Source: a virus
Direction: 5' to 3' (one strand)
Length of the DNA stretch: 64,000 nucleotides
Virus record (IMG/VR): IMGVR_UViG_3300046777_001709
Coordinates: 1 to 64,000 of that record
The notes beneath the pieces were generated by a model, which worked only from the letters and a program-made list of their open reading frames with translations, did no database searches and was not told the origin of the DNA. Every line of letters starts with the position of its first letter. The stretch's first letter is position 1. This document shows, piece by piece, positions 45,333-54,839 of the stretch. Position numbers and translations under genes: made by a program.

Positions 45333-48224
45333 CTAATTAAAAAAGTATTTAACAACATTAGTTACATCAGTTTCCACTGATTTCATTTGATTAATAAGAT
45401 TGGAATTAACTAAATCTGGATGAACCCACCAGTCCTCAAATGTATATTCGTCGTTGAAAGCAACGTCTTTGACTACGAGTTCGTAACCGTAAGATTTCAA
45501 AAATCTTCTAGATTTATCTCTATAAGAAGATGTAATATCTACAGAATGATCATGTTCATATGTGATTACACCAAATCTATACTTTTCAAAAGGAATAGAT
45601 GTCAGGATCTCAAAAGTTGTTTTAGATGGTTCACAATCAACTTGAAGATAATCTATATCTGTTCCAACATTCATTTCATCCAAAAGTTTCTCATAATTAA
45701 TTCTGGTTGCATCTTTACAAAGAATTTGGTTTTTTCTTTGTTCAGCAAACATTTTACATAAGTCCTCCTTAATTTCAATAGAAATTCCTTTCCAATGAAA
45801 TTGTGTTTCTAAAAGAGCGGTATTGTTTTGATAAAAAGGTTCTTGTGCTCCGATTTCTAGATAAGTCCCTTTACGTTTTCCATTTAAAATTGCAAGAACA
45901 AACATATCTTGATATGCTTGAGAATAATTCTTTTCAATTGTTTCAGAACCAGGGAATTTAAATCTTAATTGATGATGCTTATTTTTATTATACTTAATAA
46001 TCTCATCAGGTATGTTACCAACACCATAACTCATTAATAAGTCTTGAACAGATTTTTCATACTGTTCTGGAAGTTCATAATTATTTTTAATTTCTTGAAG
46101 TATTTTTCTAGATTCATTTCCTTTTCCCCACCACCAAGCAGCAATTGCTTTCTCATAGAGTAAAGAAAATGTATCAATATACCCTACATTATTTTGTAGT
46201 GGAACTAGTTCTTTTTCAGAGAAAGTAATACCTTGATGGGAAACACTATATGCATCAGTCCATTGTTCACGTTTTCCGTGAAATTTTGCCATTAGAAAAT
46301 AAGCTTCAGGTCTTGTTGGAAGAAGATTAATTGCATGTTGGAGAAGTGTTCTAGCGGTACTATCTCTTGTCCCCTGTTTTTCATAACACTGATGTGCCCA
46401 CAGAAGTGCTTCATACGCGAGTATATCATCTTCAGATCTTTCAGCAGATCTTAAAAAATAAGAAAGTGCTGGAGCAGTATGACCTTCATTCCAATACCAT
46501 ACACCAAGATTAAAGTTATATTGGGCGTTCTCTGGATCACTACTATAGTTTGTAAGTAATGTTTCAATTTGATTCATATTTGAATCTTCATTTTTAACAA
46601 CTTTGAAAGATTTCATTTTATTTTTCCAGTAATTAATAACTGTATTATAAGATTCTATGTGTCCATTTTTTTGAGATCCATTTACTTCTTTGTCTTCTTC
46701 AGGGGAAAAAGTTGTATTGAATGATATGTCTTCAACAAATAATGGAATACTATAGCACACATCTTCCAAAGTTTCAAATAAAACATTTTCTAGAAGAGGA
46801 GTTAGTACATTTCCAGATCCAGGAAGTTCTAAATGAAATTTTTTAGTTCCAAGACAGTAGTTCTCAACTAAAACTCTAGCATAATTTCTAGTGATAATAT
46901 ATGCCGTACCAGCCCAATCATCCCAATACCTTTTACGAAGATTAAATGTATTGTAATCTTTTCTAATTACTAGAAGTTGTACACAACAAGCATCTTTTGG
47001 TATAGAACTAATAAACTCTTCCCAAGTAAAATCCCAGTACTTAACTGTCTCTAAACTTAAATCATCTTCACAAAAGAAAGCATACTCTTCATCAGTTTCT
47101 TCATACCACTTTCGTATTGCTTTTAGATGGGAAACAACACATCCAATTGTTCCACCATTCATCTGATCTAAAAACTTTCCAGTAATTTCATCATCAGATT
47201 CCGTAAATCTCTTGGATAAAATTGCTGTTGGAGAAATTCCATATTCGGAAAATTGTCTTTCAATGTTTTCTTGACGATCTTTAGATTCTTCAAGAGAAAC
47301 ATAATAGACTGAAGGAAAATTTTCAAGTTTATTATTCATCATTATTTTGTTTGCATAATAGATTTGTTCGTCAATTTGTTGAATATTCCATTGTGTTTGA
47401 GGTTCGACATAATAATTATCACTTAATGGTGCTATTTTTTTATTATTTTCAATATGTTCTACTGTAAGTATGTATTCTGCATCCCATTGCCTTGTTTTTT
47501 CATCATCATCATACAATGAATTTTTAATTTCATTAAGTTGTTGTTGACTATAACCTTCAAAGTTTTCTATTCTTTTTTTATCGGAGTGTGGGATATGTAG
47601 TATATTATAATCAAAATTTAATTTTTTTTCTTCTAATCCAAGAACCCTAAGTCGATGAAAAATTTCATCATCTTCATAAGAATAGTATTTACCAAGATTC
47701 TCATTGTAACCACCGATTTTTATAAAGTTCTTTTTAGAAACAAAAAGAAGACCAATCAAGTGTTTAAATATTGGACTATATGAGTTTACATACTCAACAA
47801 GTTCCAATAAACTCATATTATTTTTATCTACAACATATCCCTCACCATCAAAAACTTCATAATTTTTAATATTATGTTTTCCAGATACAAAACTATTTTC
47901 TGTGATCTTATAAGTCTCAAAGAAGTTATAGTATGGACTGAAAATATAATCACAGTCAACCTTTAAAATATAATCTCCTGTTGCAATACTTGCAGCAAGG
48001 TTAAGAGGTTGTGGTTGATTAAAATATTTTTGATCAAGTACAGTAATTACTTTAATCCTTTTGTCTATTTTTGTAAGTGGTGTTAATGATTTCTCAGAAC
48101 TCCAATCAACAATAATAATTTCAGTAATCTCTGTTCTTAACAACCAAGAACTAAGTGCAATCTGTAATGGTTCATTTCTATTCTTACAAGCACAAATTAA
48201 TGAAATTGTCATATAAGTATCCAA
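45333..48224 (-). CDS. Four-domain glycosyltransferase/methyltransferase
   Basis: 963 residues with four modules. Residues 1-265: GT2-type glycosyltransferase (LICACKNRNEP, DCDYIF with the metal DxD at 90-92, YSYEDDEIFHRL). Residues 304-505: GT25-type transferase (YYVSLEESKDRQENIERQF, GCVVSHLKAI, FFCEDD at 384-388). Residues 552-735: TPR-like helical repeats. Residues 767-950: FkbM-type methyltransferase (GTYLEIGAQEP, YLQVDCEPS). It could build and cap a glycan using one scaffold protein. GT25 enzymes include LPS galactosyltransferases and collagen galactosyltransferases, notable beside collagen-like fibres. It overlaps the fucosyltransferase gene by 16 nt. Confidence 0.82.
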   Translation of the reverse strand: MDTYMTISLICACKNRNEPLQIALSSWLLRTEITEIIIVDWSSEKSLTPLTKIDKRIKVITVLDQKYFNQPQPLNLAASIATGDYILKVDCDYIFSPYYNFFETYKITENSFVSGKHNIKNYEVFDGEGYVVDKNNMSLLELVEYVNSYSPIFKHLIGLLFVSKKNFIKIGGYNENLGKYYSYEDDEIFHRLRVLGLEEKKLNFDYNILHIPHSDKKRIENFEGYSQQQLNEIKNSLYDDDEKTRQWDAEYILTVEHIENNKKIAPLSDNYYVEPQTQWNIQQIDEQIYYANKIMMNNKLENFPSVYYVSLEESKDRQENIERQFSEYGISPTAILSKRFTESDDEITGKFLDQMNGGTIGCVVSHLKAIRKWYEETDEEYAFFCEDDLSLETVKYWDFTWEEFISSIPKDACCVQLLVIRKDYNTFNLRKRYWDDWAGTAYIITRNYARVLVENYCLGTKKFHLELPGSGNVLTPLLENVLFETLEDVCYSIPLFVEDISFNTTFSPEEDKEVNGSQKNGHIESYNTVINYWKNKMKSFKVVKNEDSNMNQIETLLTNYSSDPENAQYNFNLGVWYWNEGHTAPALSYFLRSAERSEDDILAYEALLWAHQCYEKQGTRDSTARTLLQHAINLLPTRPEAYFLMAKFHGKREQWTDAYSVSHQGITFSEKELVPLQNNVGYIDTFSLLYEKAIAAWWWGKGNESRKILQEIKNNYELPEQYEKSVQDLLMSYGVGNIPDEIIKYNKNKHHQLRFKFPGSETIEKNYSQAYQDMFVLAILNGKRKGTYLEIGAQEPFYQNNTALLETQFHWKGISIEIKEDLCKMFAEQRKNQILCKDATRINYEKLLDEMNVGTDIDYLQVDCEPSKTTFEILTSIPFEKYRFGVITYEHDHSVDITSSYRDKSRRFLKSYGYELVVKDVAFNDEYTFEDWWVHPDLVNSNLINQMKSVETDVTNVVKYFFN

Positions 48225-48946
48225 TCTTTTCTATACAAATCTTTAGTATTCCAAGTTGAGTATTCTCCCGTAAACCAGTTTTTGGGGGCGATTGTTTTTT
48301 TACTTTTTGCTAACCAAGAACCCCACCACGAAAATGACGAATTAGAGATAATATGATAATCACAAAGACTCATCAAACATAAATCAATAAATGGATTATT
48401 AGAACAGGAAAATCTGAATCTACTCCCAATAAAATTTAATTTACACCACTCTATATCATCACTAAAAATCATTACTTCTAAGTCAGGAAAATATTTGAGA
48501 GCATCATTATAGTAATCATAATCTAATAAAACAAAATTTGGATCAGTTATATAGTCTCCACGCCTAACATGAATTGCTACAACATTTTCTGAAAGAACAT
48601 TTTTTCGATAATGAAAACAACTTTTATAGATTATATCACGAAAAGTGAAATCTTTCCTCAAATCATTTTCAATATGATAAAAATATTTTTCAGTCTGAAA
48701 AAATCCATATAAGTCTCCCTCAGATGAATTAAAAATTTTTTCATCAAATTCATAAGTAGATTCTTCTAAAAATGGAGAATAAATTTTCAGTTCTTTCCTT
48801 GGAATATTAAAACATTCGTGTAGTGAAGTATTTTGAGGAAACCAATAGTCTGTGGAATTGTGCATTGATATTCCTTTCAAAGCAGCATACTGGAACATTT
48901 GGTTCCCCAATCTTCCCAAAGAACCAAGATTGCTAAAAGAAAGCAT
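48209..48946 (-). CDS. Alpha-1,2-fucosyltransferase-like (GT11)
   Basis: 245 residues of the GT11 family: GRLGNQMFQYA at 11-21, HVRRGDY at 126-132 (the GDP-binding HxRRGD motif), and the C-terminal ISNSSFSWWGSWLAK that is a family hallmark. These enzymes move fucose from GDP-fucose to a sugar 2-hydroxyl. Cyanophages occasionally encode GT11 enzymes within glycan cassettes. It starts at the stop codon of the next gene upstream (ATG/TAA overlap), and the acceptor is unknown. Confidence 0.88.
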   Translation of the reverse strand: MLSFSNLGSLGRLGNQMFQYAALKGISMHNSTDYWFPQNTSLHECFNIPRKELKIYSPFLEESTYEFDEKIFNSSEGDLYGFFQTEKYFYHIENDLRKDFTFRDIIYKSCFHYRKNVLSENVVAIHVRRGDYITDPNFVLLDYDYYNDALKYFPDLEVMIFSDDIEWCKLNFIGSRFRFSCSNNPFIDLCLMSLCDYHIISNSSFSWWGSWLAKSKKTIAPKNWFTGEYSTWNTKDLYRKDWILI

Positions 48947-49500
48947 TACTTTTCTATCATCAATACTAAAATATCATCACTAATAAAATGCTGAACTTTA
49001 TGTTTAACGAAACATTTAACAATACTTTCGAGAGTTATTTCACTCCAATCTTCAGCATAATGAGTACCAAATAAGCGATAATCATCAATTAAAATTACTC
49101 CAGTGCTTGCAAAATAAAGATTATCAATTGAAATACATTCTTCAATCAAAGGACAATCTTTATTACCCTTTGCAGTGTTACCAGAAGACCAATGTCCATC
49201 TAACCAAAAAATAACTTTATTTCTTGTTGTTAGTGTTTTTAAAATTTCTGGTAATACTTTTGCAGTATCTCCAAAATGATTTACAACATTTTGATAATTT
49301 TTTTCTTGTTTAACTTTGTCGAAATAATTATAATAATGTTCAGATAATTCTATTGTATGAAGTGTTCTGAAATGTGGTTGAAGATTAATAATTGTCTGAC
49401 CACCAAGAGTTCCAGATTCAATTAGAACATCATATTGACTTATATTTTGTTGAAATTTTTCTAATATACCGTTAACAATATCAATATTGAGAGAAGACAT
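48946..49500 (-). CDS. SAM-methyltransferase-like protein
   Basis: 184 residues with a Rossmann-like SAM-binding fold: YDVLIESGTLGGQTIINLQP (motif I, ESGT instead of the common GxGxG), LHTIELSEHYYNYF (acidic residue at the end of strand 2), VIFWLDGHWSSG and VILIDDYRLFG. Related phage and bacterial proteins are annotated as methyltransferases. Its location between two sugar-modifying genes implies methylation of a glycan. The glycine-poor motif I is atypical, so activity is uncertain. Confidence 0.65.
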   Translation of the reverse strand: MSSLNIDIVNGILEKFQQNISQYDVLIESGTLGGQTIINLQPHFRTLHTIELSEHYYNYFDKVKQEKNYQNVVNHFGDTAKVLPEILKTLTTRNKVIFWLDGHWSSGNTAKGNKDCPLIEECISIDNLYFASTGVILIDDYRLFGTHYAEDWSEITLESIVKCFVKHKVQHFISDDILVLMIEK

Positions 49501-49501
49501 T

Positions 49502-50476
49502 TTAATTAAAAATAAAGTTATTTACAGTCTTTTGTGGAATTCTTAGTAGATATGCGGCATTATCTTGAAATCCATATGTGATAATAAAATCATTGTTATA
49601 TTCAGTAAGACCACAACAAAATTCAATTTTTGCATCCATAAAAGAAAACTGGGGAGAAATTTTTACAATATTCCAATTCTTATCCCATAATACAAAACGA
49701 TGGCGATAAGTTCCATCCTTTTTTCCAGCTTCGCTATTATAGAGAGATGTTTCATGAACTACACACATTCTATATTCACCGAAAGGAATTACCTGCGATC
49801 CCCCTCTAAGATCACCACATCCTAAATCTCTCCAATTACCCAAAAAAACTTGCTTAGATGATTGAGTTTCTGGATCAACCTTGACAACTTCTGTACCATT
49901 AGTCCATTTTACATAATAGTAAGGGAGATCTGTAACTGGCATCCAGTTTTTCTCACAATAGGAATCTTTATCTACAGGAGTTGGAATACGAAACTGTGAT
50001 ACTTCTTTTACAGTAGTATTATCCAACTCCAGTTCAGAAAGTTCCATACGACCAGTGCCGATATTATCAAGGTCTCTACGTACACCAGAAACGTATAATT
50101 TATCATCCCACCTGACAATACGACAATCCTCTAATCCAACAAATTCCCACAATTCTTTATCTGGAAAACTTGATGTGTCTATACGAGAATAGTATTTTAT
50201 TCTCATATTTTCATCCAATTCGCACAGATAATTCCAAGTGCGAAGATGCATATCATTTTCGGGATGAATATAAACTAAAGGTCCCCAATGATTTTCATAT
50301 TTATTTTTTTCTGCATGATAAAGTGTATAGTTAATATTTCTTAAATTAACAAGAATTTTACCATTATCATTATATACCGAAGGATTGGTAATAGATGGTC
50401 CCATCAACTCATTATTAGGAATAATCAATGGATGTATAGAACCACCATTATCAATTGCAAATTTTACAAAATTCAT
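49502..50476 (-). CDS. GH130-like five-bladed propeller protein
   Basis: 324 residues resembling the GH130/GH43-like propeller group of glycoside phosphorylases and hydrolases: PSITNPSVYNDNGKILVNLR, FVGLEDCRIVRWDDKLYVSG, NWMPVTDLPYYYVKW, IPFGEYRMCVVHE and FCCGLTEYNNDFIITYGFQD. The EDCRI and Y-G-x-x-D-N-A elements are typical. Some relatives split mannosides using phosphate, others only bind sugars. No signal peptide, so it acts inside the cell or on the virion. It may trim or check the glycan made by the neighbours. Confidence 0.7.
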   Translation of the reverse strand: MNFVKFAIDNGGSIHPLIIPNNELMGPSITNPSVYNDNGKILVNLRNINYTLYHAEKNKYENHWGPLVYIHPENDMHLRTWNYLCELDENMRIKYYSRIDTSSFPDKELWEFVGLEDCRIVRWDDKLYVSGVRRDLDNIGTGRMELSELELDNTTVKEVSQFRIPTPVDKDSYCEKNWMPVTDLPYYYVKWTNGTEVVKVDPETQSSKQVFLGNWRDLGCGDLRGGSQVIPFGEYRMCVVHETSLYNSEAGKKDGTYRHRFVLWDKNWNIVKISPQFSFMDAKIEFCCGLTEYNNDFIITYGFQDNAAYLLRIPQKTVNNFIFN

Positions 50477-50497
50477 AAGATTTTAAATTATTAAATA

Positions 50498-50854
50498 TTA
50501 AGAAAGACTTGCAATATGTTCTTGACACATTACAATATCAGATTCAATAGACTCAATCTGTTGTTGTACTGTAAGATAATTTCCTGTTCCTTCTTCAAGA
50601 GTTGCTAGATGTGTTTGAAGTTGAGCGAGAATTTCTTGATTATTATCAATTCTTGCTTGATGCTGTTCAATATCCCATTCTACACTATAAGGTGGTGGTG
50701 TTGGATGAGTAATAGTTGCCTCGATTTCAAAAGCACCACCTTTCTCATCAATCATTGCTTGAACTTGTTCGATAGTATAACCAGTATCATTATTAGGATC
50801 AGAAGTCAAATAGTAAAGATGATCCAAAGGTAGTGTTAGTGTTGTAGTTTTCAT
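50498..50854 (-). CDS. Small coiled-coil protein in the glycan cassette
   Basis: 118 residues from the ATG at 50854, chosen for GGAGG 8 nt upstream and the TAATG overlap with the preceding gene; the frame runs on to 50914 without a better start. The first half is a small beta-type domain (TLTLPLDHLYYLTSDPNNDT); the second half is a coiled coil (RIDNNQEILAQLQTHLATLE). No family recognised. It may be a scaffold for the glycosyltransferases around it, or a small virion protein. Confidence 0.55.
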   Translation of the reverse strand: MKTTTLTLPLDHLYYLTSDPNNDTGYTIEQVQAMIDEKGGAFEIEATITHPTPPPYSVEWDIEQHQARIDNNQEILAQLQTHLATLEEGTGNYLTVQQQIESIESDIVMCQEHIASLS

Positions 50855-51882
50855 TAAAATTTCCTCCAAAGTTCTTTTGAAAATTGTACCCAGTCTTGTA
50901 CTCTGGTTTCCCAACTATAATATTTATTGGATATTTCTACTTGTTGAGTACTATCGAATTCACCATTTCTGTATTCGGTAATGGTTCTTTTAAGTTCTCT
51001 CGTAAATCTTTCAATATGTTTTTGGCGATCTGGAATAAAACCATAATGTCTCGCAAACCCAAGACCAGTTTCGGGTAGGGCAGCAAGATTGGAAGAAAGA
51101 ACAGAGCAACCAGCACACAATGCTTCAATCATACAAATACAGGAAGTCTCCATAAAGTAAGTAGGGTAAGCAAAAATATGAGTATTCAACAGTTGCTCAC
51201 GAATCTTAGAGTTGTTAGTACGTGTGTGACGAACAACTCTCTTATCTTCATTTGCAAGTTTCAAACAATAACGAAGAAACTGCTCTTCTTGTGGATTAAT
51301 ATGTGCATATTCGTAGGTTTGAAGACCTTGCTGATATTGGTTCTTTCTTTCATCAGGGTCAATTTCGTGAAAAATATGAAGTTCAAAGTCTTCTTCTGGA
51401 ATGAGTTTAATACTTTCAAGAAGAATATCCAAACCACGAATAGGATTTGAATGGAACATCAATTGCAGTTTTCCTTCTGGTTTCTTATGAACTGGGAATG
51501 GTTGTGTTGCATTTTTAAGAACAAAACACTTTTCCATTGGTAGTTGAAGTCGTTCACCAAATCTTTCATACTGCCAATTAGAAACAAAAACATATGCCTT
51601 AAAATGCTTTTGAAACTCTTTATCCAGCAGTCTTTCGATACCCTCTTCCATATGATGAGGGTGTAACCAGACAATATTAGAACTATCGGGAGATAGAGTA
51701 TTGTCGCCTGGAATAACTGCCCAGTGCCAATCAGCAAGGTCAGGAGCAGCAGGAAGAACATAATCCTGCCAGGCACGACCCATAATTTCAGTACCTCCTA
51801 CTCCATCGGGATTAAGAACTGCTTCCAGAAGAGGAGGCATATTATTGTGTAAGTATTCTGGTTTTGTGACAACTTTTTTCAT
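50854..51882 (-). CDS. GT4-family glycosyltransferase
   Basis: 342 residues of GT-B fold. The N-terminal half includes VLNPDGVGGTEIMGRAWQDY (the G-G-T-E nucleotide-sugar loop) and NIVWLHPHHMEEGIERL. The C-terminal half holds FHSNPIRGLDILLESIKLIP and the E-x7-E element ETSCICMIEALCAG, the hallmark of GT4. These enzymes transfer sugars from nucleotide donors to glycans. It overlaps the next gene upstream by 4 nt, part of the continuous cassette. Confidence 0.82.
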   Translation of the reverse strand: MKKVVTKPEYLHNNMPPLLEAVLNPDGVGGTEIMGRAWQDYVLPAAPDLADWHWAVIPGDNTLSPDSSNIVWLHPHHMEEGIERLLDKEFQKHFKAYVFVSNWQYERFGERLQLPMEKCFVLKNATQPFPVHKKPEGKLQLMFHSNPIRGLDILLESIKLIPEEDFELHIFHEIDPDERKNQYQQGLQTYEYAHINPQEEQFLRYCLKLANEDKRVVRHTRTNNSKIREQLLNTHIFAYPTYFMETSCICMIEALCAGCSVLSSNLAALPETGLGFARHYGFIPDRQKHIERFTRELKRTITEYRNGEFDSTQQVEISNKYYSWETRVQDWVQFSKELWRKF

Positions 51883-52721
51883 AGTACCTCTTTCAAAAAG
51901 TTTTCCATTGGTGATTTTTTAAAAATTTCTAGTCCTTTTTCTGTTTGGGCATCTAGTTCTTCTGGTTTTTTAAGAAGTTTATAAACAGTGTCTACAAAAC
52001 TATTATAAGTTGAAGTGAATACTGTTCCTTCCATATAGTCGGGGAAATCTGTATCTGGATTTCTTTCACAAATTACAGGAACTTTATTCTGGATAAGATG
52101 AGTGACTCTTACCATCTCAAAGATTTGATTATCGTGATTATGTAGGTTAATCACAAGTTTTGCTCTTTTAATTAGTTCATCCCTCGCATCACCATAAGTT
52201 GATTGAACTGCAACAAAATTGATATTTTTATTATTAGCAAACTGTTTCATAATGTACTCTCTGCGAGGAGAGGGGGAAAGATAAGCAAGAATATCAATGT
52301 CCCTTTGTTCTGGTTTATTGCGTTCAAAGTATGAAATCTCTGGAACATAACCAATCTTAAAATGTTTAATATTTTCTACTCCTGCTTTACGAAGAACATC
52401 AACATTTCTCATAGAGTAATCCCATACCTCAAGACCACGGTACTTACGACACCATCTTATACATTCTGGTTGGTCTCTCATTTGTTCCAAAGAATATATG
52501 ATTGTATCTTTTGGAATATCGTGTCTTACTACATCAACAGGACAATGGTGCATTCCAAAAACAATGTTTCTTCTATCAGTCTTAAAATCATTGACACTAT
52601 TAGTTACATCATAACCTAATTTTTGTAGTGAAAAAAATACTGCTGCCTCAATCTCATGAAAGACTTGTGCATGAACATCAAACCCATTATCTGGCACAAT
52701 GCGAACTAAATTAAACTTCAT
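51879..52721 (-). CDS. GT-B glycosyltransferase-like protein
   Basis: 280 residues. Strand-helix patterns such as NIVFGMHHCPVDVV and IIYSLEQMRDQPECIRWC precede a C-terminal Rossmann half with RDIDILAYLSPSPRREYIMK, LVINLHNHDNQIFEMVRVTH (E at the nucleotide-binding helix) and VPVICERNPDTDFPDYMEG. This matches bacterial CgeB-type and GT1-like transferases. The N-terminal domain is short, so the acceptor is unclear. It overlaps neighbours by ATGA on both sides. Confidence 0.7.
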   Translation of the reverse strand: MKFNLVRIVPDNGFDVHAQVFHEIEAAVFFSLQKLGYDVTNSVNDFKTDRRNIVFGMHHCPVDVVRHDIPKDTIIYSLEQMRDQPECIRWCRKYRGLEVWDYSMRNVDVLRKAGVENIKHFKIGYVPEISYFERNKPEQRDIDILAYLSPSPRREYIMKQFANNKNINFVAVQSTYGDARDELIKRAKLVINLHNHDNQIFEMVRVTHLIQNKVPVICERNPDTDFPDYMEGTVFTSTYNSFVDTVYKLLKKPEELDAQTEKGLEIFKKSPMENFLKEVL

Positions 52722-54145
52722 TTAATAAACTCCTCAAAGTTTTTATTAATTTCATTAATAATATTAATATCTTTGGATACAACACCTAAACCGTTACAAT
52801 GCTTAAAATTTGTTTTTGGTAGATTGATTTCATTAAAGAATCTATTCACACCAAACTCTGGATTATCTACCATCGTATCATGCATAAGAATTATACCACC
52901 TTCTTTTAAAAATGGAGTCCATTTGTCAAAATCATTTTTAACTGATACATAATCGTGCATTCCATCAATATGGAGAATATCAATAGGTTTGTTCCAGATT
53001 TTTACTACATCATCAAAATATCCTTTAATAAAGGTAATATTATTTAATTCTAGTTCTTTTTGCTTTTCTAGTACATAATCATAAGTATTTCTTACCCCAG
53101 CAAATGGATCTCCTTCAAAACTATCAATCCCATAGATATGTCCTTTTTGGGCAAGTGCAAAACAAAATGTAGAATATCCATAATCCACACCTAAATCAAC
53201 GACTGTTTCTGGTTCTATTCTACGAACTAACCAATCAGCAAATCGTCTATGATCTTTCCAATTAAAGTTATTTTGACTTCCAACTTCAATTAGAATATCA
53301 AGTTTATTTTTCACATAAGTGGTTTCATTTTTTTCAACATCTTCACGATACATTTCTGGCGGATAGTATGTAAAATACCTTTCTAATCCTTGATTATCAT
53401 ATTGATGATGACGACGATAATGGAAGCAGTGTTGTTTTGGAAGACCTGTTGCCATCCAGAGTTCAAAGCAATATCGATAGTTTTGTAATTCTCTCATCAT
53501 CGCTTCTAAATCCATATACTCTTCAATTTTTAATGGATGTTTAAGTTTACGGATATAATCATTTCGTGCCCACCAAAAGTTTCCTGCATAGTGCTGAACC
53601 ACGAAATCAAGTTTAATGTCGTGCCTTTCTACCCAATCAACTCCACAACAATCATATCCTTCATCAAGTTTAGCAATACAATCTTCCCACTTTTCGATAT
53701 TATAGTATTGCATATAGTGACGCCAATCTTTTATTGCGCCAGGAATATGAGTTGAATAAGAACTCATTCCTTTATTGTGGAAATAGAAAACATATCCATC
53801 ATTGTTTAAACAATGCTCATAAATTTTTTCAAGAGTTTGTCCTTCATAAAAATTTGGTTGTTCTCCCGTATTTCTCATATCAATAATATTTACAAATGGA
53901 AATCTATCATTGATATAACCAGTCACCATTTCATTATAAGAATGACCAGTTTTAGAATTATACAGACCAAGTGGAAGAGTGATACACATGTTTATGGTTG
54001 CCTTATCAGCAAGACCAGTAGATTTTAACAGACTCATCTGTTCATCAACCCACCAAATCCACATATTATTTGTATCTGGAATGAATAGATGATAAAAAAC
54101 AACAATCATTTTGTTCAATTTTTTTTCGTTTTTGTAATTCAACAT
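52718..54145 (-). CDS. Glycosyltransferase-methyltransferase fusion
   Basis: 475 residues. The N-terminal 270 resemble a phage/bacterial glycosyltransferase-like domain (YINDRFPFVNIIDMRNTGEQ, HNKGMSSYSTHIPGAIKDWR, YAGNFWWARNDYIRKL). The C-terminal 190 are a class I methyltransferase: TVVDLGVDYGYSTFCFAL (motif I), HIYGIDSFEGDPFAG, and DILHIDGMHDYVSVKNDFDK with GGIILMHDTM, a methyltransf_24-type pattern. The fused pairing implies that the sugar transferred is then methylated. The upstream boundary is soft: ATG at 54145 overlaps the previous gene by 7 nt; an ATG at 54109 is an alternative. Confidence 0.72.
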   Translation of the reverse strand: MLNYKNEKKLNKMIVVFYHLFIPDTNNMWIWWVDEQMSLLKSTGLADKATINMCITLPLGLYNSKTGHSYNEMVTGYINDRFPFVNIIDMRNTGEQPNFYEGQTLEKIYEHCLNNDGYVFYFHNKGMSSYSTHIPGAIKDWRHYMQYYNIEKWEDCIAKLDEGYDCCGVDWVERHDIKLDFVVQHYAGNFWWARNDYIRKLKHPLKIEEYMDLEAMMRELQNYRYCFELWMATGLPKQHCFHYRRHHQYDNQGLERYFTYYPPEMYREDVEKNETTYVKNKLDILIEVGSQNNFNWKDHRRFADWLVRRIEPETVVDLGVDYGYSTFCFALAQKGHIYGIDSFEGDPFAGVRNTYDYVLEKQKELELNNITFIKGYFDDVVKIWNKPIDILHIDGMHDYVSVKNDFDKWTPFLKEGGIILMHDTMVDNPEFGVNRFFNEINLPKTNFKHCNGLGVVSKDINIINEINKNFEEFIK

Positions 54146-54834
54146 ACAATATGACTCTTAACGTGACCAACAATAATATTAGGATCTACAAATACTTTAT
54201 GACCTTGCTCTGCAACTCTTTCACAAAAGTATAAATCTTCTCCCAATGGAAGTTCGTAAGTAACACCATCAATTTCTTGAATGACTTTACCAAGGCTAAA
54301 CCATGGTCTTTTGAGTGATTCAAAAATACCGGACTTTACACACATAAACCCAAGACCAACTCCATAAACCTCAAGTGGTTCACCAAGTTGTTGAAGAATT
54401 TGTATTTCTTCTCTCTTCATTGGTTTGAAATCATCTTTTTGTCGATGAATCATTGCGTCTGCTCCCTGTGCTTCAAAATAAACAGCAGAAATGACACTCT
54501 TATCACTGGAATATAACCTTAAAAACTGCTCTGGATTCCAGAGAATATCACTATCAATCATAAAAAGTTTGTCGTATGTATATTGACCTTTTCCTGGTGA
54601 AGAATTAAAAACTTCTAAATTACGACTTCCAGTAATAGTTGCTTCTCTAGCATTTGTAACCAAGGAAGCATATTCATTTTGGTAAATCCAAGAAATATTA
54701 TTTGCTTGAAGTGTATGAATAGTTGAGATTAAACACTTTACATAATCAGCACACATTGAGTTTCCTGGTGTTGTGATGACTACATTAAAGTGTGGTAATG
54801 TTGCTTGTTGAGGTGAATTGTAATAATTTAACAT
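54139..54834 (-). CDS. GT-A glycosyltransferase-like protein
   Basis: 231 residues from the ATG at 54834; the frame extends upstream only by overlapping the neighbour. Pattern: HFNVVITTPGNSMCADYVKC, YDKLFMIDSDILWNPEQFLR (DSD metal site), ISAVYFEAQGADAMI, and EDLYFCERVAEQGHKVFVDP (ED catalytic region). It is a paralogue of the next gene, sharing the same order of motifs. Such small GT-A proteins transfer sugars to glycans or proteins. Confidence 0.75.
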   Translation of the reverse strand: MLNYYNSPQQATLPHFNVVITTPGNSMCADYVKCLISTIHTLQANNISWIYQNEYASLVTNAREATITGSRNLEVFNSSPGKGQYTYDKLFMIDSDILWNPEQFLRLYSSDKSVISAVYFEAQGADAMIHRQKDDFKPMKREEIQILQQLGEPLEVYGVGLGFMCVKSGIFESLKRPWFSLGKVIQEIDGVTYELPLGEDLYFCERVAEQGHKVFVDPNIIVGHVKSHIVC

Positions 54835-54839
54835 AAAAT

